A stretch of 64,000 bases of DNA from Macrostomum hystrix (lineage: Eukaryota > Platyhelminthes > Macrostomidae), in the NCBI GenBank assembly GCA_950097015.1, contig CATNEN010000001.1:5689001-5753000 (forward strand). Direction: 5' to 3'. Made by a program: the position numbers and the translations under genes. The notes below the pieces were generated by a model. That model worked only from the letters and a program-made list of their open reading frames with translations, had not been told where the DNA came from and ran no database searches. The first letter of the stretch is position 1. Each line of letters starts with the position of its first letter. Positions 9,713-21,972 of the stretch are shown here, piece after piece.

Positions 9713-11896
9713 TTAACGTGGGCGTATGTTGTGGCCGTGTGTTGTCGGTGGCTTTTCTGTCGTTTGCGTGTCGACATGCTTTGTTGCAAAATGATGGTTT
9801 GTCGACTTCGTATGATCCTTGTTTGTCAGTTCTGGTAGGAAAGTGGTTGCCGTTTGTACTCGCTTAAGTCGGTGCATGTGGACGAAGAATGTGGGTGTCG
9901 GTCCTGTATGTCTGCTAGTCGAACTGTGGTCGGCGACACGATTGTGACCACTCGAAATGGACCCTTGTACTTGTAGGCGTGCTTGTGCGTTCGTTGTGGA
10001 GAGTAGTGTAGATAAACTGCATCTCCAGCATGGACTGGAGCTGTCGGCGACTTTGCCGATGCATTTTGCAATGCTGTCTGATTGTTTAAATTGTGCTTTG
10101 CGATTTTCCACGCTAGGTGCAACCGAGTGACGAATTTTTGTACTGTCGACGGCGTGTCGACGAATGGTGATGGGAGTAGTTGTTGTACTCGGAGGTTAGG
10201 CGGTTGGAAGACACGTCCGAACATGAGGAAGAAGGGTGTGTTGTCCGTTGATATGTGCATTGGACTATTGGATGCGATTGTGACTGCTTGTAAGTAGAGT
10301 GTAAGTAGATTTCTATGAAATCTCTTAACTAAGTTGGCTTTAGGATTGTATTTTGATGTGAAGATTTGTTGGATGTTGAGGATTTTCGCAACCTGTTGGA
10401 ATAGTTGTGCCGTGAATTGTGATTCGTTGTCCGATGTGAGTGTTGTAGGCGTGCCGTACTTACAGATTATCTCGTTGAAGAAGGTCAGAGTGACGGTTTG
10501 CGCCGTGATGTAGGGTATTGGCACGGCAATTCCAATTTCGAGAAGACATCTAGCGCTGTTAGGATGTACGTATACGTGATGCCGTACATTACACTAGGCG
10601 GCAATGGTCCTGTGATATCAAGGCTGAGTGTCTCCATGGTGCTTGACTTGGGTATGGACATGAGGTTCGGCTTGATTCGTCTTCCTGTTTTGGCTGCTGC
10701 GCATGAGTGACAGGTGTTGCAGTAGTTGCTGACATCCGTGAGTATTGTCAGCCAGAAGTAATACTGTTCGATCCTTGCGATTGTCTTCTTGGTCGACAGA
10801 TGTCCTGCTAATGGGTTGTTTTGAAGCTCAATCAGGATTGCTGCTCGGAATGAGAAGGGTATATATTATAGATCTTGGGTTTGCCTGGCATCCAGTAGAG
10901 AGTCTCATTGCGGATGTGCATCTCGTGTTGGTGTCTGTGTCTGAACTTATTTTCCTGTTTTGATAGTTCCTCGATCGAGGTCGTTGTTTGCTCCCTAACT
11001 GCTTGGTAGAACTTGTTCTTTTTTATTTCGTCCACTAGTTCTTGCATTATTGGGATAGGGTGAATGATGTTGACCTCGAACTTTCTAGACAGCTCGTCTG
11101 CTGCTTTGTCGCTGGCACCGGGTTTGTATACCAGGCAGAAGTTGTAATCCTGTATTTCGAGTGTCATTCGAATGAGCCTGTTGTTCGTTTGACCCTTTGT
11201 CGTGACAACATATGTCGGCGGTGCGTGATCTGTTCGCACGATGGTTTGTAGTGGCGATCCGTAGATGTAGTAGCTGTGGAATTGATGGAGTGCGAAGAGT
11301 ACTCCGAGTAGCTCGCGCTCCGTTGCTGACCACTTGGTTTCGTTTGGGCGTAGCGCGTGGCTTATGTATGAAATAGGCTGTTCACTGCCGTGTTTGTTGA
11401 CTTGTAGTAGCACTGCTCCGAGACCTGTTCCGGAGGCGTTGGTCTCAATGATGAATGGTTTGTCAAAATCGGGGTGGTGGAGTAGTGCGTTTGTCGTCAA
11501 TTGTTGTTTAATCGTGTCGAAACTGACCTGTTGTTCCGTTTTCCAGTCTTCGTCCTTCCACTTTGGTTGTTTGAGTAGTTCATTGCGAAGTTCATTGGTT
11601 GAGCAGTATTTGCGAAGTTTGGAAGGAACTTCCTGAAGTATTGTGCTAGTCCTAGGAAGGATTGTAGTTTTGTAGTCGATGTTGGCTTGGGGAACTTTTT
11701 AACTTTCTCCACGTTGTCTGGATCTGGTAAAATGCCTTGTGCTGAGACATGATGTCCTATGTATCGGACTGAGTCCCTGAAGAACTTGCCCTTTGTTGGC
11801 TGTAGTTTGAGTCGTTGTCGCTGTAGAAGGTAGAGTGCCTGTTCCATGGTGTCGTACAACTGCTGAAAGTTCTCTCCGAATGCTCATATTTCTCAA
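9713..11896 (-). pseudogene. pol: Ty3/gypsy pol relic: RT end, RNase H, integrase
   Basis: Reading from 11896 downward, the polyprotein starts just after the RT active site (DTMEQALYLLQRQRLKLQP, then VRYIGHHVSAQGI, the RT thumb). RNase H follows (HPDFDKPFIIETNASGTGLG, ERELLGVLFAL), then the integrase zinc motif (CNTCHSC), core (LDITGPLP, LTSDNESQF) and a C-terminal GPF-like module (GDAVYLHY, YKGPFRVV). There are frameshifts near 11500, between the first core Asp and PIPYITAQ (about 10520), and near 9895. The expected catalytic Glu of the DDE triad is Lys (ANLVKRFHRNL). The 5' part of pol and both LTRs are absent here. It is a dead copy. Confidence 0.85.
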
Positions 11897-12289
11897 ATGC
11901 TCATTAACTGAAAGTGACTCGCACTCATATGGTTGCCAGTCAGAACTTTCTCTTCTTATCTTTGGTTGCTTATCTTTCAGAAAGTTTTTGGTACTCTTGA
12001 TAGGGTCATAGCCTCCCCAGCTGATGCTAAAATAATTTTCGACACGTGTTCTTTATCTGTACAAAATCTGTGACAGTGTACTTCATTTTCTGCTTCTTAA
12101 CTTGTATAGTAGAGACATGATTATGGCACGAACTTTGATCTGTTTATTGTATTATTTACCGACTCAGATTTTATAGGAATCGCCTCTGAAAATTTATAGG
12201 AAATTATTCTTTGTGCAGAGCAGGTATATAAACCAATCTGAACTTGACAATTTGGAATTTGAAATTTGAAACAAAAAATTCTGGAAAAA
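11897..12289. other. Spacer between pol relic and minisatellite, with TATA-like motif
   Basis: It is AT-rich, with no gene. A gtatataaacc TATA-like motif at about 12230 lies 60 bp before the first ATG-containing unit of the adjacent minisatellite. This might be a promoter, but no gene is evident. Confidence 0.3.
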
Positions 12290-15200
12290 ATGAAACTGAT
12301 AAATGGGAATCTGATCATTGGGAATCGGATAAATGGGAATCTGACAAATGGGAATCTGACAAATTGGGAATCTGATAAATGGGAATCTGATAAATGGGAA
12401 TCTGATCATTGGGAATCTGATAAATGGGAATCTGACAAATTGGGAATCTGATAAATGGAAATCTGATCATTGGGAATCTGATAAATGGGAACCTGATAAA
12501 TGGGAATCTGATAAATGGGAATCTGACAAATGGGAATCTGATAAATGGGAATCTGATCATTGGGAATCTGATAAATGGGAATCTGACAAATTGGGAATCT
12601 GATAAATGGAAATCTGATCATTGGGAATCTGATAAATGGGAACCTGATAAATGGGAATCTGATTATTGGGAATCTGATAAATGGGAACCTGATTATTGGG
12701 AATCTGATAAATGGGAACCTGATTATTGGGAATCTGATAAATGGGAACCTGATTATTGGGAATCTGATAAATGGGAATCTGATAAATGGGAATCTGACAA
12801 ATGGGAATCTGATAAATGGGAATCTGATAAATGTGAATCTGATAAATGGGAATCTGATCATTGGGAATCTGATCATTGGGAATCGGATAAATTGGAATCT
12901 GACAAATGGGAATCTGACAAATTGGGAATCTGATAAATGGAAATCTGATCATTGGGAATCTGATCATTGGGAATCTGATAATTGGGAATATGACAAATTG
13001 GGAATCAGATAAATGGAAATCTGATAAATGGAAATCTGATCATTGGGAATCTGATCATTGGGAATCTGATAAATGGGAATATGACAAATTGGGAATCAGA
13101 TAAATGGGAAAATGACAAATTGGGAACCTGATAAATGGGAATCTGATAAATGGGAATCTGATAAATGGGAATCTGACAAATGGGAATCTGATAAATGGGA
13201 ATCTGATAAATGGGAATCTGATAAATGGGAATCTGATAAATGGAAATCTGATCATTGGGAATCTGATCATTGGGAATCTGATAATTGGGAATCTGATAAA
13301 TGGGAATCTGATAATTGGGAATCTGATAAATGGAAATCTGATCATTGGGAATCTGATAAATGGGAACCTGATAAATGGGAATCTGATAAATGGGAATCTG
13401 ACAAATGGGAATCTGATAAATGGGAATCTGATCATTGGGAATCTGATAAATGGGAATCTGATAAATGGGAATCTGATAAATGGGAATCTGATAAATGGGA
13501 ATCTGATCATTGGGAATCTGATCATTGGGAATCGGATAAATTGGAACCTGACAAATGGGAATCTGACAAATTGGGAATCTGATAAATGGAAATCTGATCA
13601 TTGGGAATCTGATCATTGGGAATCTGATAATTGGGAATATGACAAATTGGGAATCAGATAAATGGAAATCTGATAAATGGAAATCTGATCATTGGGAATC
13701 TGATCATTGGGAATCTGATAAATGGGAATATGACAAATTGGGAATCAGATAAATGGGAATATGACAAATTGGGAACCTGATAAATGGGAATCTGATAAAT
13801 GGGAATCTGATAAATGGGAATCTGACAAATGGGAATCTGATAAATGGGAATCTGATAAATGGGAATCTGATAAATGGGAATCTGATAAATGGAAATCTGA
13901 TCATTGGGAATCTGATCATTGGGAATCTGATAATTGGGAATCTGATAAATGGGAATCTGATAATTGGGAATCTGATAAATGGAAATCTGATCATTGGGAA
14001 TCTGATAAATGGGAATCTGATCATTGGGAATCTGATAAATGGAAACCTGATTATTGGGAATCTGATAAATGGGAACCTGATAAATGGGAATCTGACAAAT
14101 GGGAATCTGATAAATGGGAATCTGATAAATGTGAATCTGATAAATGGGAATCTGATCATTGGGAATCTGATCATTGGGAATCGGATAAATTGGAATCTGA
14201 CAAATGGGAATCTGACAAATTGGGAATCTGATAAATGGAAATCTGATCATTGGGAATCTGATCATTGGGAATCTGATAATTGGGAATATGACAAATTGGG
14301 AATCAGATAAATGGAAATCTGATAAATGGGAATCTGATCATTGGGAATCTGATCATTGGGAATCTGATAAATGGGAATATGACAAATTGGGAATCAGATA
14401 AATGGGAATATGACAAATTGGGAATCAGATAAATGGGAATCTGATCATTGGGAATCTGATAAATGGGAATCTGATAAATGGGAACCTGATAAATGGGAAT
14501 CTGATAAATGGGAATCTGATAAATGGGAATCTGACAAATGGGAATTTGATAAATGGGAATCTGATAAATGGGAATCTGATAAATGGGAATCTGATAAATG
14601 GAAATCTGATCATTGGGAATCTGATCATTGGGAATCTGATAATTGGGAATCTGATAAATGGGAATCTGATAAATGGGAATCTGATCATTGGGAATCAGAT
14701 AAATGGGAATCTGATCATTGGGAATCTGATAAATGGGAATCTGATCATTGGGAATCTGATAAATGGAAATCTGATCATTGGGAATCTGATAAATGGGAAT
14801 CTGATAAATGGGAATCTGATCATTGGGAATCAGATAAATGGGAATCTGATCATTGGGAATCTGATAAATGGGAATCTGATCATTGGGAATCTGATAAATG
14901 GAAATCTGATCATTGGGAATCTGATAAATGGGAATCTGATCATTGGGAATCTGATAAATGGGAATCTGACAAATTGGGAATCAGATAAATGGGAATCTGA
15001 TCATTGGGAATCTGATAAATGGGAATCTGATCATTGGGAATCTGACAAATTGGGAACCTGATAAATGGGAATCTGATAAATGGGAACCTGATCATTGGGA
15101 ATCTGACAAATTGGGAACCTGATAAATGGGAATCTGATCATTGGGAATCTGATAAATGGGAATCTGATCATTGGGAATCTGACAAATTGGGAACCTGATA

Positions 15201-15310
15201 AATGGGAATCTGATCATTGGGAATCTGACAAATTGGGAACCTGATAAATGGGAATCTGATCATTGGGAATCTGACAAATTGGGAACCTGATAAGTGGGAA
15301 TCTGATAAAT
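12290..15310. repeat. 15-bp minisatellite, about 200 copies, 649-bp higher-order unit
   Basis: The array consists of ctgataaatgggaat and the variant ctgatcattgggaat (15 bp), with occasional 16-bp units (ctgacaaattgggaat) that shift frame. Blocks recur at exactly 649 bp: the same sequence context appears at 13112, 13761 and 14410, and another at 12406, 13055 and 13704. The size is 43 x 15 + 4, which fits a few 16-bp units per block. Conceptual translation gives DKWES on the plus strand and IRFPF on the minus strand, but no frame stays open past about 200 codons. Confidence 0.95.
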
Positions 15311-16330
15311 CGATCGGCCTGATAAATGGAATCAACAGGAATCTGATGTGAGCATGGTGGGAATCATAGTAGCTGGAATAACAGATCAGAAATAATAATA
15401 ATAAAAGTAACAGGAGGCATTGTAGTCTGAGATTGTGAGTGACAAGTAAAAAAAATTCAGAAATTTTTAGTGTCAAAAATTGCAATGTCTATAAGAGATT
15501 ATTTCGCCGTCTTATTTTCTAATAGTTTCAATTTGTTAAAAAGGCCGATCGCTTTAATTTGATTCGAGGAAGCGTGACATGGCAGATGGATATATTTTGA
15601 AATTTGATTTTAATGCTCATTTAACAAGCTCAATGTAAAGAAAATCAATTTTCTATTCTTCAGCTTACGACACTTAATCAGAGGAATTTTCAACGGGGGA
15701 ATTTTCAGCCTGCTATGGTATGGCCCTGCGAAATCAACTCCGTGCCGAGATAGTGGCAGTAAAACAAAATGCGCGTTTTCGCATCTCCAATTTTCTCGCT
15801 ATCTAAGTCTCAAGCTGCGTCACTTGCTCACTGTTGGAATTTTAATGCAGCGTTCAACAGAGAAAGAGAGAGTAGGTGAATGCAGATGCGAAATTAAGAT
15901 AGGATTTGACGATTTTTCAATCAGTTTTTTACCCTCGCCTTTTCTCTTTGTTGTCCCTATTGTTGTAGCTAGGCTGCCTAACTGCCTCCTCAAAAATTCC
16001 CAACGACACACTAGCAGCAGCTGCGCCTTGCCCTTGGCAACCGGACTGAGCGCAGAATCGCAGCGTTTTGTTGCTGGTGACAACAAACAGAAGGCGATAA
16101 TGGTGGGGGGTTGGAGGTGGGGCGTTGGGGTAGCCATCGCGAATCTGAGATTTAATAGAAAAACGGCGTCGTGCGCTAAACGCCTTCGAGGGACAGACAG
16201 TTAAGAACATCGACAGTTCTTTTTCGGATTCCAGTAAGTGTCTCAATTCATTGTTGCGTTTTATTAACCGACACACACATGGTCTCTGGTTAAACAATTA
16301 GTTAGTTAATTAGTGCTAGTGTAGTCAATG
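15311..16330. other. Stretch without a recognised gene
   Basis: Short open frames exist on both strands at 15820-16297 but show no family and overlap one another. A ttccagtaagtg donor-like site is at about 16231. I see no repeat structure after the last 15-bp unit. Confidence 0.35.
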
Positions 16331-16334
16331 CAAC

Positions 16335-16525
16335 ACTGGGTTGTTATTGGAGCATTGTGGGTAGAGCGTTGGACTCACAACTTGAAGGTCGGGGGTTCCA
16401 TTCCCGACTCCACTCGAACAATTTGTGTCCTTTAGCATGACACTTAAACTCTGCATTGCTCAGTTCACCCAGCTGTTAAATGGGTACCAGCATTAGCTGG
16501 GAAGTGTCCGACCGACAATTGCATT
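16335..16525 (+). mobile_element. tRNA-derived SINE (family 1)
   Basis: A tRNA-like head with an A-box region (gtgggtagagcgttggactc) and a B-box-like gggttccattcccgac is followed by the family core (tgtcctttagcatgacactt, aactctgcattgctcag) and a gctgttaaatgggtaccagc segment. The core resembles the conserved central domain of V-SINE-type elements of animals (from general knowledge). It lies next to the 3' end of the env-like relic. Confidence 0.75.
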
Positions 16526-16527
16526 CG

Positions 16528-18470
16528 TTATTTCTTGTCCGTGAAGAGTTGTGTCAATAGATGCCTTTGAGCAATGAAGGCTTGCAGAAAGTCGTTGATA
16601 GTCCATCCTGGCTTGATCTCGTCTAATTTGATGTCGCCAAAGGGTCGAAGGTTTTTTCTGTTGAATTTGACTCTGAGATCTTCCACATCGTACAGTTCGT
16701 CTAGGATAACTTGCGTTGTCGTGACATTGCTGAGCTTGCCTGCATTGTCTACTCTGTAGAGTTCATCATTTAAGGTGACGTAACTCGCTGCATCGGTGCA
16801 CGGTCTCGGAATTGCCGTTGACACAACGACATTGTTGACGATGTCTAGGAATCCTGTTATCTTCGTTCCTGCGAAATATGCTTCAATTCTGGGTTTATCG
16901 AAGCACGTTTCCGAATGGTTGGACGCTGACAGTGTGTAGTGCTCAATTGGGATGCACTTGTATATCAGCAGGTGTCCGTAGCCTGGGACTGCCAGAACAT
17001 TTTGGATTCCTCTAATCTTCGAAATGTCAATGTCGGATTGGCATAGTAGCTTTGCCTGGCGTAGTTGAGGCTGGTCTCATGCATTCGACATGTGAGCTTA
17101 ACCTTGTTCTTGTGTAGATGATTAAGCTCCTGATGCATTTGTGCTCCATTACAGCCATTTTTGCGGCTATTAGGCGTGCTGAAAGCATGTCTGGTCTTCC
17201 GATTTCTTGTTCTGTTGCCCTTCGCTGTCGTGTTTGAGTCTGGAAGGTGCCGTCGATTATCAGGTAAAATTCTTGGTCTGTTCTACTCGTCGGTTGTATG
17301 GGGATTCCTTGTTCCGACATGATGAGGTCCTTATTTGTATTCTTGCATCTAAGATTTAGTTTCTCTGGTCTTTTAGGAAAGGTAAGTGCTAGGTCACCTG
17401 TCTTTTCCATGAAGGTGTTTGAGTACAGATCTCCACATATCGTGATCGTGTGGTATTTGATGAACTTACAGTCCACCTGTGGTTGTACTTTCCAGACTAG
17501 GTTGTACTGGCGTTCCTTTTCTATTTCCTCGTATCTTGGGTCAGCTCGGTGTTCCACTTGGTGTCTGTAGCTCTTGTGGTATGTCGGTGTTAGCGGTAGT
17601 CGGCCAATTCTGGATCGGGAAATCTCGTTCATGTACCTTGGTGTTGAGCAGAAGCCTTCGCTTTACCTACAGTTGTCTAGTGGTAACTGTAACGATGTCA
17701 TTTTCTCAAATGGATTTTGGTAGAATGGTACATTTCTGATTAGGTAGAGCTGTTGCTGGTGACGTACTTGGGTTGTGTGGTTGAGTGTAGATGCACATAT
17801 GGTCCCCACACGTTGTTGTGTGTCTGATAAAGCTGTGATCCTCCAATGTTAATGTCTTGGTGTAGTTCTCCGTCTCTTGAAAAGAGTGTTTGATTCCATT
17901 GTACGCACTCTTCGTGAGTGACGGATTCTGCTCGTTGCCAGAGTCGTATGCGGTTCCATTGCATGTACCAGATCTTGTCTGTTTCCTCTCGATCCCGGAA
18001 GCAGACAATGCCTAGTTGTCGGTGCTGCTTGATGTTGGCTTTGTACATCTCGATCGTGACTGGCAGCGGGTTGGTTTGGTTCGTCTTGAAGTAGTTGCAT
18101 TTGATCTCGCTGGGCAGTTTGTAGATTGTTGGCGTGACTTTCGAGTCCTGAGGGCAAATTAGTGGTAGTTGCGAAGCTGTTGTCGCTGTTGCTACTAGCA
18201 GTATCGTGATGAAGAAGATCCATGTTGTTGGATACTTCTTATTCGCTCTCGTCCTTATTGGCCCTGGCACTTGGTCTTGCGCCGTGGTTGGCTCCTTGTC
18301 CTGTGTAATGGGGCTTTCTTCTTCTGCGCAGAAACACTCCCGCCACCCCATTATTTGGAGAGGGGTGTGATCCGCCACTTCCAGTGCTGCTTCATGTGCT
18401 GTTATAGATAGATCCGCGGGGCGCACGGTGTCGAATTTCTCCGCAGTGTACCAGCCTGTGTCCTCTAATT
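16528..18470 (-). pseudogene. Env-like glycoprotein relic of an endogenous retroelement
   Basis: Several overlapping minus-strand frames together describe one membrane glycoprotein broken by frameshifts. An N-terminal part contains a hydrophobic signal or anchor segment (about 18180-18235), then a cysteine-containing ectodomain with NQT sequons. Farther on, at about 17207-17245, is an R-x-R-R motif of the kind cut by furin-like proteases. The most C-terminal open piece is at 16528-16824. The position directly after gag, same strand, supports env. No family is recognised by sequence, so 'env-like' rests on topology and context. Confidence 0.5.
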
Positions 18471-19079
18471 TTCGCTCTTTTTGGTTTATTTGCTTTCACA
18501 TTTGAAGCATGTGGATCGTGAAATCTGGAACTAACTGTTCCAAATTTATTTCCTTTTGGCTCGATTCGTTGATGTCAATGGCATTTGGCATATTTTCGAA
18601 CTTGTGTTGGCTGCTTGGGGCTGTTTCCTGCCATGATCTGCAGTTGTCTTGATCCTCTGTTGTTCGGTTCGTTGTTCCGCCTTTGTTGTTCTCTTCCTTG
18701 TCCTCCTGGTTGCCATCGGTCTCGGTAGTCTTCTCGTCGATAGTACATTCCTCGCTCTTGTCGAGGTCCCCATTGCTCCTGTTGTCGTTCTCGTCCGTAG
18801 TTTTTCTGCCGATCGTTCATCGGTCGCATTGGTCCTTGTTGTCTCCTCCATGGTCCCTGTAGTTGCTTCTGCCTACATTCTGCTGCTATGTGACCCTGCC
18901 TATTGCAGTAAAAGCATGTAATATTTCTCCTAAGTCTTTCTGCTTGAATCATGTTTGTCTGGTGTATCATGGGTTCACTAGCTTCCCACAGCATGCCTAT
19001 GCGGATGAGCTGTAATTCCTCTCTATCAATATTTTCTCTCAGGAGTCGTTCCCCTAGCGCTGGTTGGGCATTGTTGATG

Positions 19080-21972
19080 ACTTGACTTACTTGACTTAGC
19101 TGCAGGGTGCTCCTCGAACCGGCGGACGCAGCGAGGAGGCGAAGGGGACCGCCCATTCCGCTAACCCCTGGCAAACCAGACGACCTCAGGAGAGGTGGTG
19201 TTGCTCAGGGTGGCCCGTCGGACTCGCCTGCAGCGTGGTCCTCCACACTGTCGGTGGGAAGACGTTGGCTCGCCTAGTATCCCGAAGGTACCGGGCAAGC
19301 TGAGGGATGCTCTCGGGCCTGCAAACTCTCGGGAGAGAGTTGGGTTAGGCCCAAGGTGTTCAAGCCTTGCCCTGGTGAAAACTGGGCAGTGGCAGATAAA
19401 GTGCTCGGCATTATGGCTGCCCGAGCTACAAAAGGTACATTTGTCCTCCAGGAGCTGGCCCTGGAGATAGGGATGCCAAAAAAACAGCCATGTCCTGAGA
19501 GGGCCATACTGAATGCGCGGAGATCTCTGCGGTTCAGCCTTAAGAGGGCTTTGCGCAGGCGGTGAGACGGACATGGGACCGCTGCCCTGGACTGCTTGCA
19601 GTTCTGGGTCTTGATCCATCTGTCCAGGTGCTGTGCCTCCATCCAGCGCTTCAGCTTGAGGTTGGTCACAGTGACGGGGATAGGAGCGCCAGGCTCTGGC
19701 CCCGCCAGGGTGCTGGCTGCTCCAGCTTTTGCGAGCTGGTCCGCCATCTCATTCCCTCGGAAGCCAGCGTGACCTGGGACTATTTGACCTCGTTGGCCCG
19801 CGCCAGCCCGTTGAGCTGGGTGTTGCAGTCCAAGGTGGTCTTAGAGCACCACCTTGCTGCGGTCGAGGGCCCGGAGGGCGGCTTGAATGTCGGAGTGGAA
19901 AATGATCTTCCGGTCAGTGACTGGCGCAACTCTGCTGCACATGAACTGGTGGCGAGCATCTCGTTCTGAAAAACGCTGGAGTTTTTCCCAGTGTGCTGGG
20001 AGTGAGTCCAGGCGACCTCTCCTCCCTTGTAGATACAGGCTCCGAATCCCGAGATTCCCTTCATCAGGGAGCCGTCGGTATAACAGTGGATTTCAGGGTC
20101 GGTCCAGCTGTCGTTTGCCTCCTGGCGAGGCTGAATTTCGACCTTGTACCTGTGGCTCAGGATCAGAGTGGCGGGTATTGCATCGGAGAGGATGTGGAGC
20201 CCTTCGCACTCGCCCAGAATCTTGAGGCACAGATCGGAGTGGGGAGTGAAAGAGCGCTTTTTGAAGGCTCTCGAGTAATTGAAAGTCACGCCGGCATCCA
20301 TAAGGCGCCTGGTGCTCTTCGCGGCCTCTCCCTTGACGAAGATGTCCAAAGGAGTGGCTCCCAGGAAGGCGTTCATGTCTTCGAAGGGAGTGGAGGGTGA
20401 GGCGCCTATGGTCATGCGACAGGCTCTGCCCTGCACCCTCTAGGCGCTAGCCCAGACGAGGCTGGCGTACCAGATCGAAGGTCTGATGATAGTTGTGTAG
20501 ATCCACCAGAGCTTCTGGGGGGTGAGGCCCCAAGTGGTGCCAACGGCTCGCCTGACTTGCGCCAGTATCGCCAAGGCCTTCTTGGTTTTGAAACGGAGGT
20601 AGTGACTCCAGTTTAGCCTATGGTTCAAGAAAGGCAACGTGTTTGCTTGCTCATGGCGATGTCCTTGCCGTAGAGAGTGAGGGGTTTCATGGTCCAACGC
20701 AGCTTGCTGGTAAGCATGATCGCCACGGTCTTGGACTCGGAGAGTCTGAGCCTGCAGCGGGTCACCCAGCTTTCAGCTCTGTTGATGAAACCCTCGATGA
20801 GGTTCCTAGTGGTGTCCGCTGAAGGTCCCGCGCAGGTGGCGGTCACATCGTCAGCGTATCCCACTTTTTAGACCGGATCTGGCTGAGCATCCTCAAGCAG
20901 CTCATCCATGACAAGATTCCAAAGGAGAGGAGTAAGAACCCCGCCCTGCGGCCCCCTTTTTGGACTGGCGCTGAAAGCGAGTGCCCATTGAGGTTGGCCA
21001 CCACAGAGCGGTGCTGGATCATGTACATGTACTCGGTCGGCTGGGCCTCCTTCGGCCTAGGCCGGGAGTTCGACGCGTCGGTGGCGTCCACGGCCCGTAG
21101 CTTGGCCTTGAGGCGTCTGCGGCGGGCTGCTCCGGACGTGCTGCTCAGCTTGGCGTTAGGCGGCTCGTTGGGCCCGACGCTGGGGTGGGGCAGGTCCGGT
21201 GTGGCTTGGTCCTGCGGTGGTCGTGATGTTGACCGGAGAGGGCCCTTCGCGAGGCGTGGGTACCTCCTCGACCTCCATCTGATTCTTTAAATTTTGAGAA
21301 GCCATAACTCTCCGAAAATCGCTGGAATGCAAAACAAAGAAGAATAAAGGACTGCTAATGGCCGGTTTGCTCCCCGGACCTCCTAGCCCCTCGGCGCGGT
21401 GAGACCTTAGGCATTGTAGAGCACAAAAAGGCAGTGCCGGGCCCGCAGACTGGCTGCGTACCCTGTGATACCTTTGAGGTCGAAGGGTGACACCTTTACC
21501 TCAGAGCTGTGGCCAGAGGCACTTGATGGCGCACAGGTACGCGATGTTGCGGACTGACCCGCATACCCTGTTAAGGTCAAAGGGTGGCACCTTGCCCTCA
21601 GAGCCGTAGCCAGAGGTACCTGATCACGCACAGGTGGGCAAACGCTGCGGACTGGCCGCATACCCTGTTAAGGTCAAAGGGTGACACCTTTCCCTCCAGC
21701 CAGGGCTAGAGGTACCCAGTTCGGCCACAGTCATCCAGCGCTGTTGCCCATTTTGTCCGGCTGCCCTAGGGTCAGCCTTGAACACTCGCGAGACGTGTAC
21801 CCATGGGTCAGCTGACGGGAAAGCGTGGAGGGATTCATGTACCCGAAGGCACAGGGCTCCTTCCTGCAAAGCCTGCTCAAAAAACGACTGCATGTGTGAG
21901 GCATCGCAGACCTTAGCCCGTGGGCCTGGACTGACTCATACCTCACAGGCGCTGTGTCCCGCCCGTGCGAGC
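19080..21972 (-). mobile_element. LINE insertion in gag, internally deleted, 11-bp TSD
   Basis: Flanking direct repeats cattgttgatg (19069-19079 and 21973-21983) mark the insertion. On the minus strand the 5' end has tandem repeats (about 21400-21700), then a short ORF1-like start (MEVEEVPTPREG, about 21270). This is joined directly to the middle of an RT (HRSVVANLNGHS, then GYADDVTATCAG at about 20850), RNase H (CYTDGSLMKGISGFGACI, about 20060) and a C-terminal zinc-knuckle region. The endonuclease and half of the RT are deleted, and frames are broken at several points. The 3' tail is (aagtcaagt)n, similar in style to that of the LINE at 29410-33835. It is related to, but a different family from, that element. 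Confidence 0.8.
21420..21700 (-). repeat. About 100-bp tandem repeats at the LINE 5' end
   Basis: Three copies of a unit of about 98-104 bp share gcataccctgttaaggtcaa followed by agggtgacacc (starting near 21455, 21560 and 21657). Tandem monomers at the 5' end of a LINE often carry its internal promoter; that role is inferred here. Confidence 0.65.

Noticed and set aside
12290-15310. Repetitive silk-like or antifreeze-like protein (DKWES or IRFPF repeats, up to about 200 codons)
   Set aside because: 16-bp units break the frame every few hundred bases, both strands are equally open, and there is no splice structure. It is a non-coding satellite.
15820-16297. Overlapping 100-126-codon frames on both strands
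   Set aside because: No frame shows a domain or a consistent splice structure, and they contradict one another.
19161-20436. Plus-strand frames of 60-135 codons through the LINE fragment
   Set aside because: They are shadows of the minus-strand RT and RNase H coding sequence.
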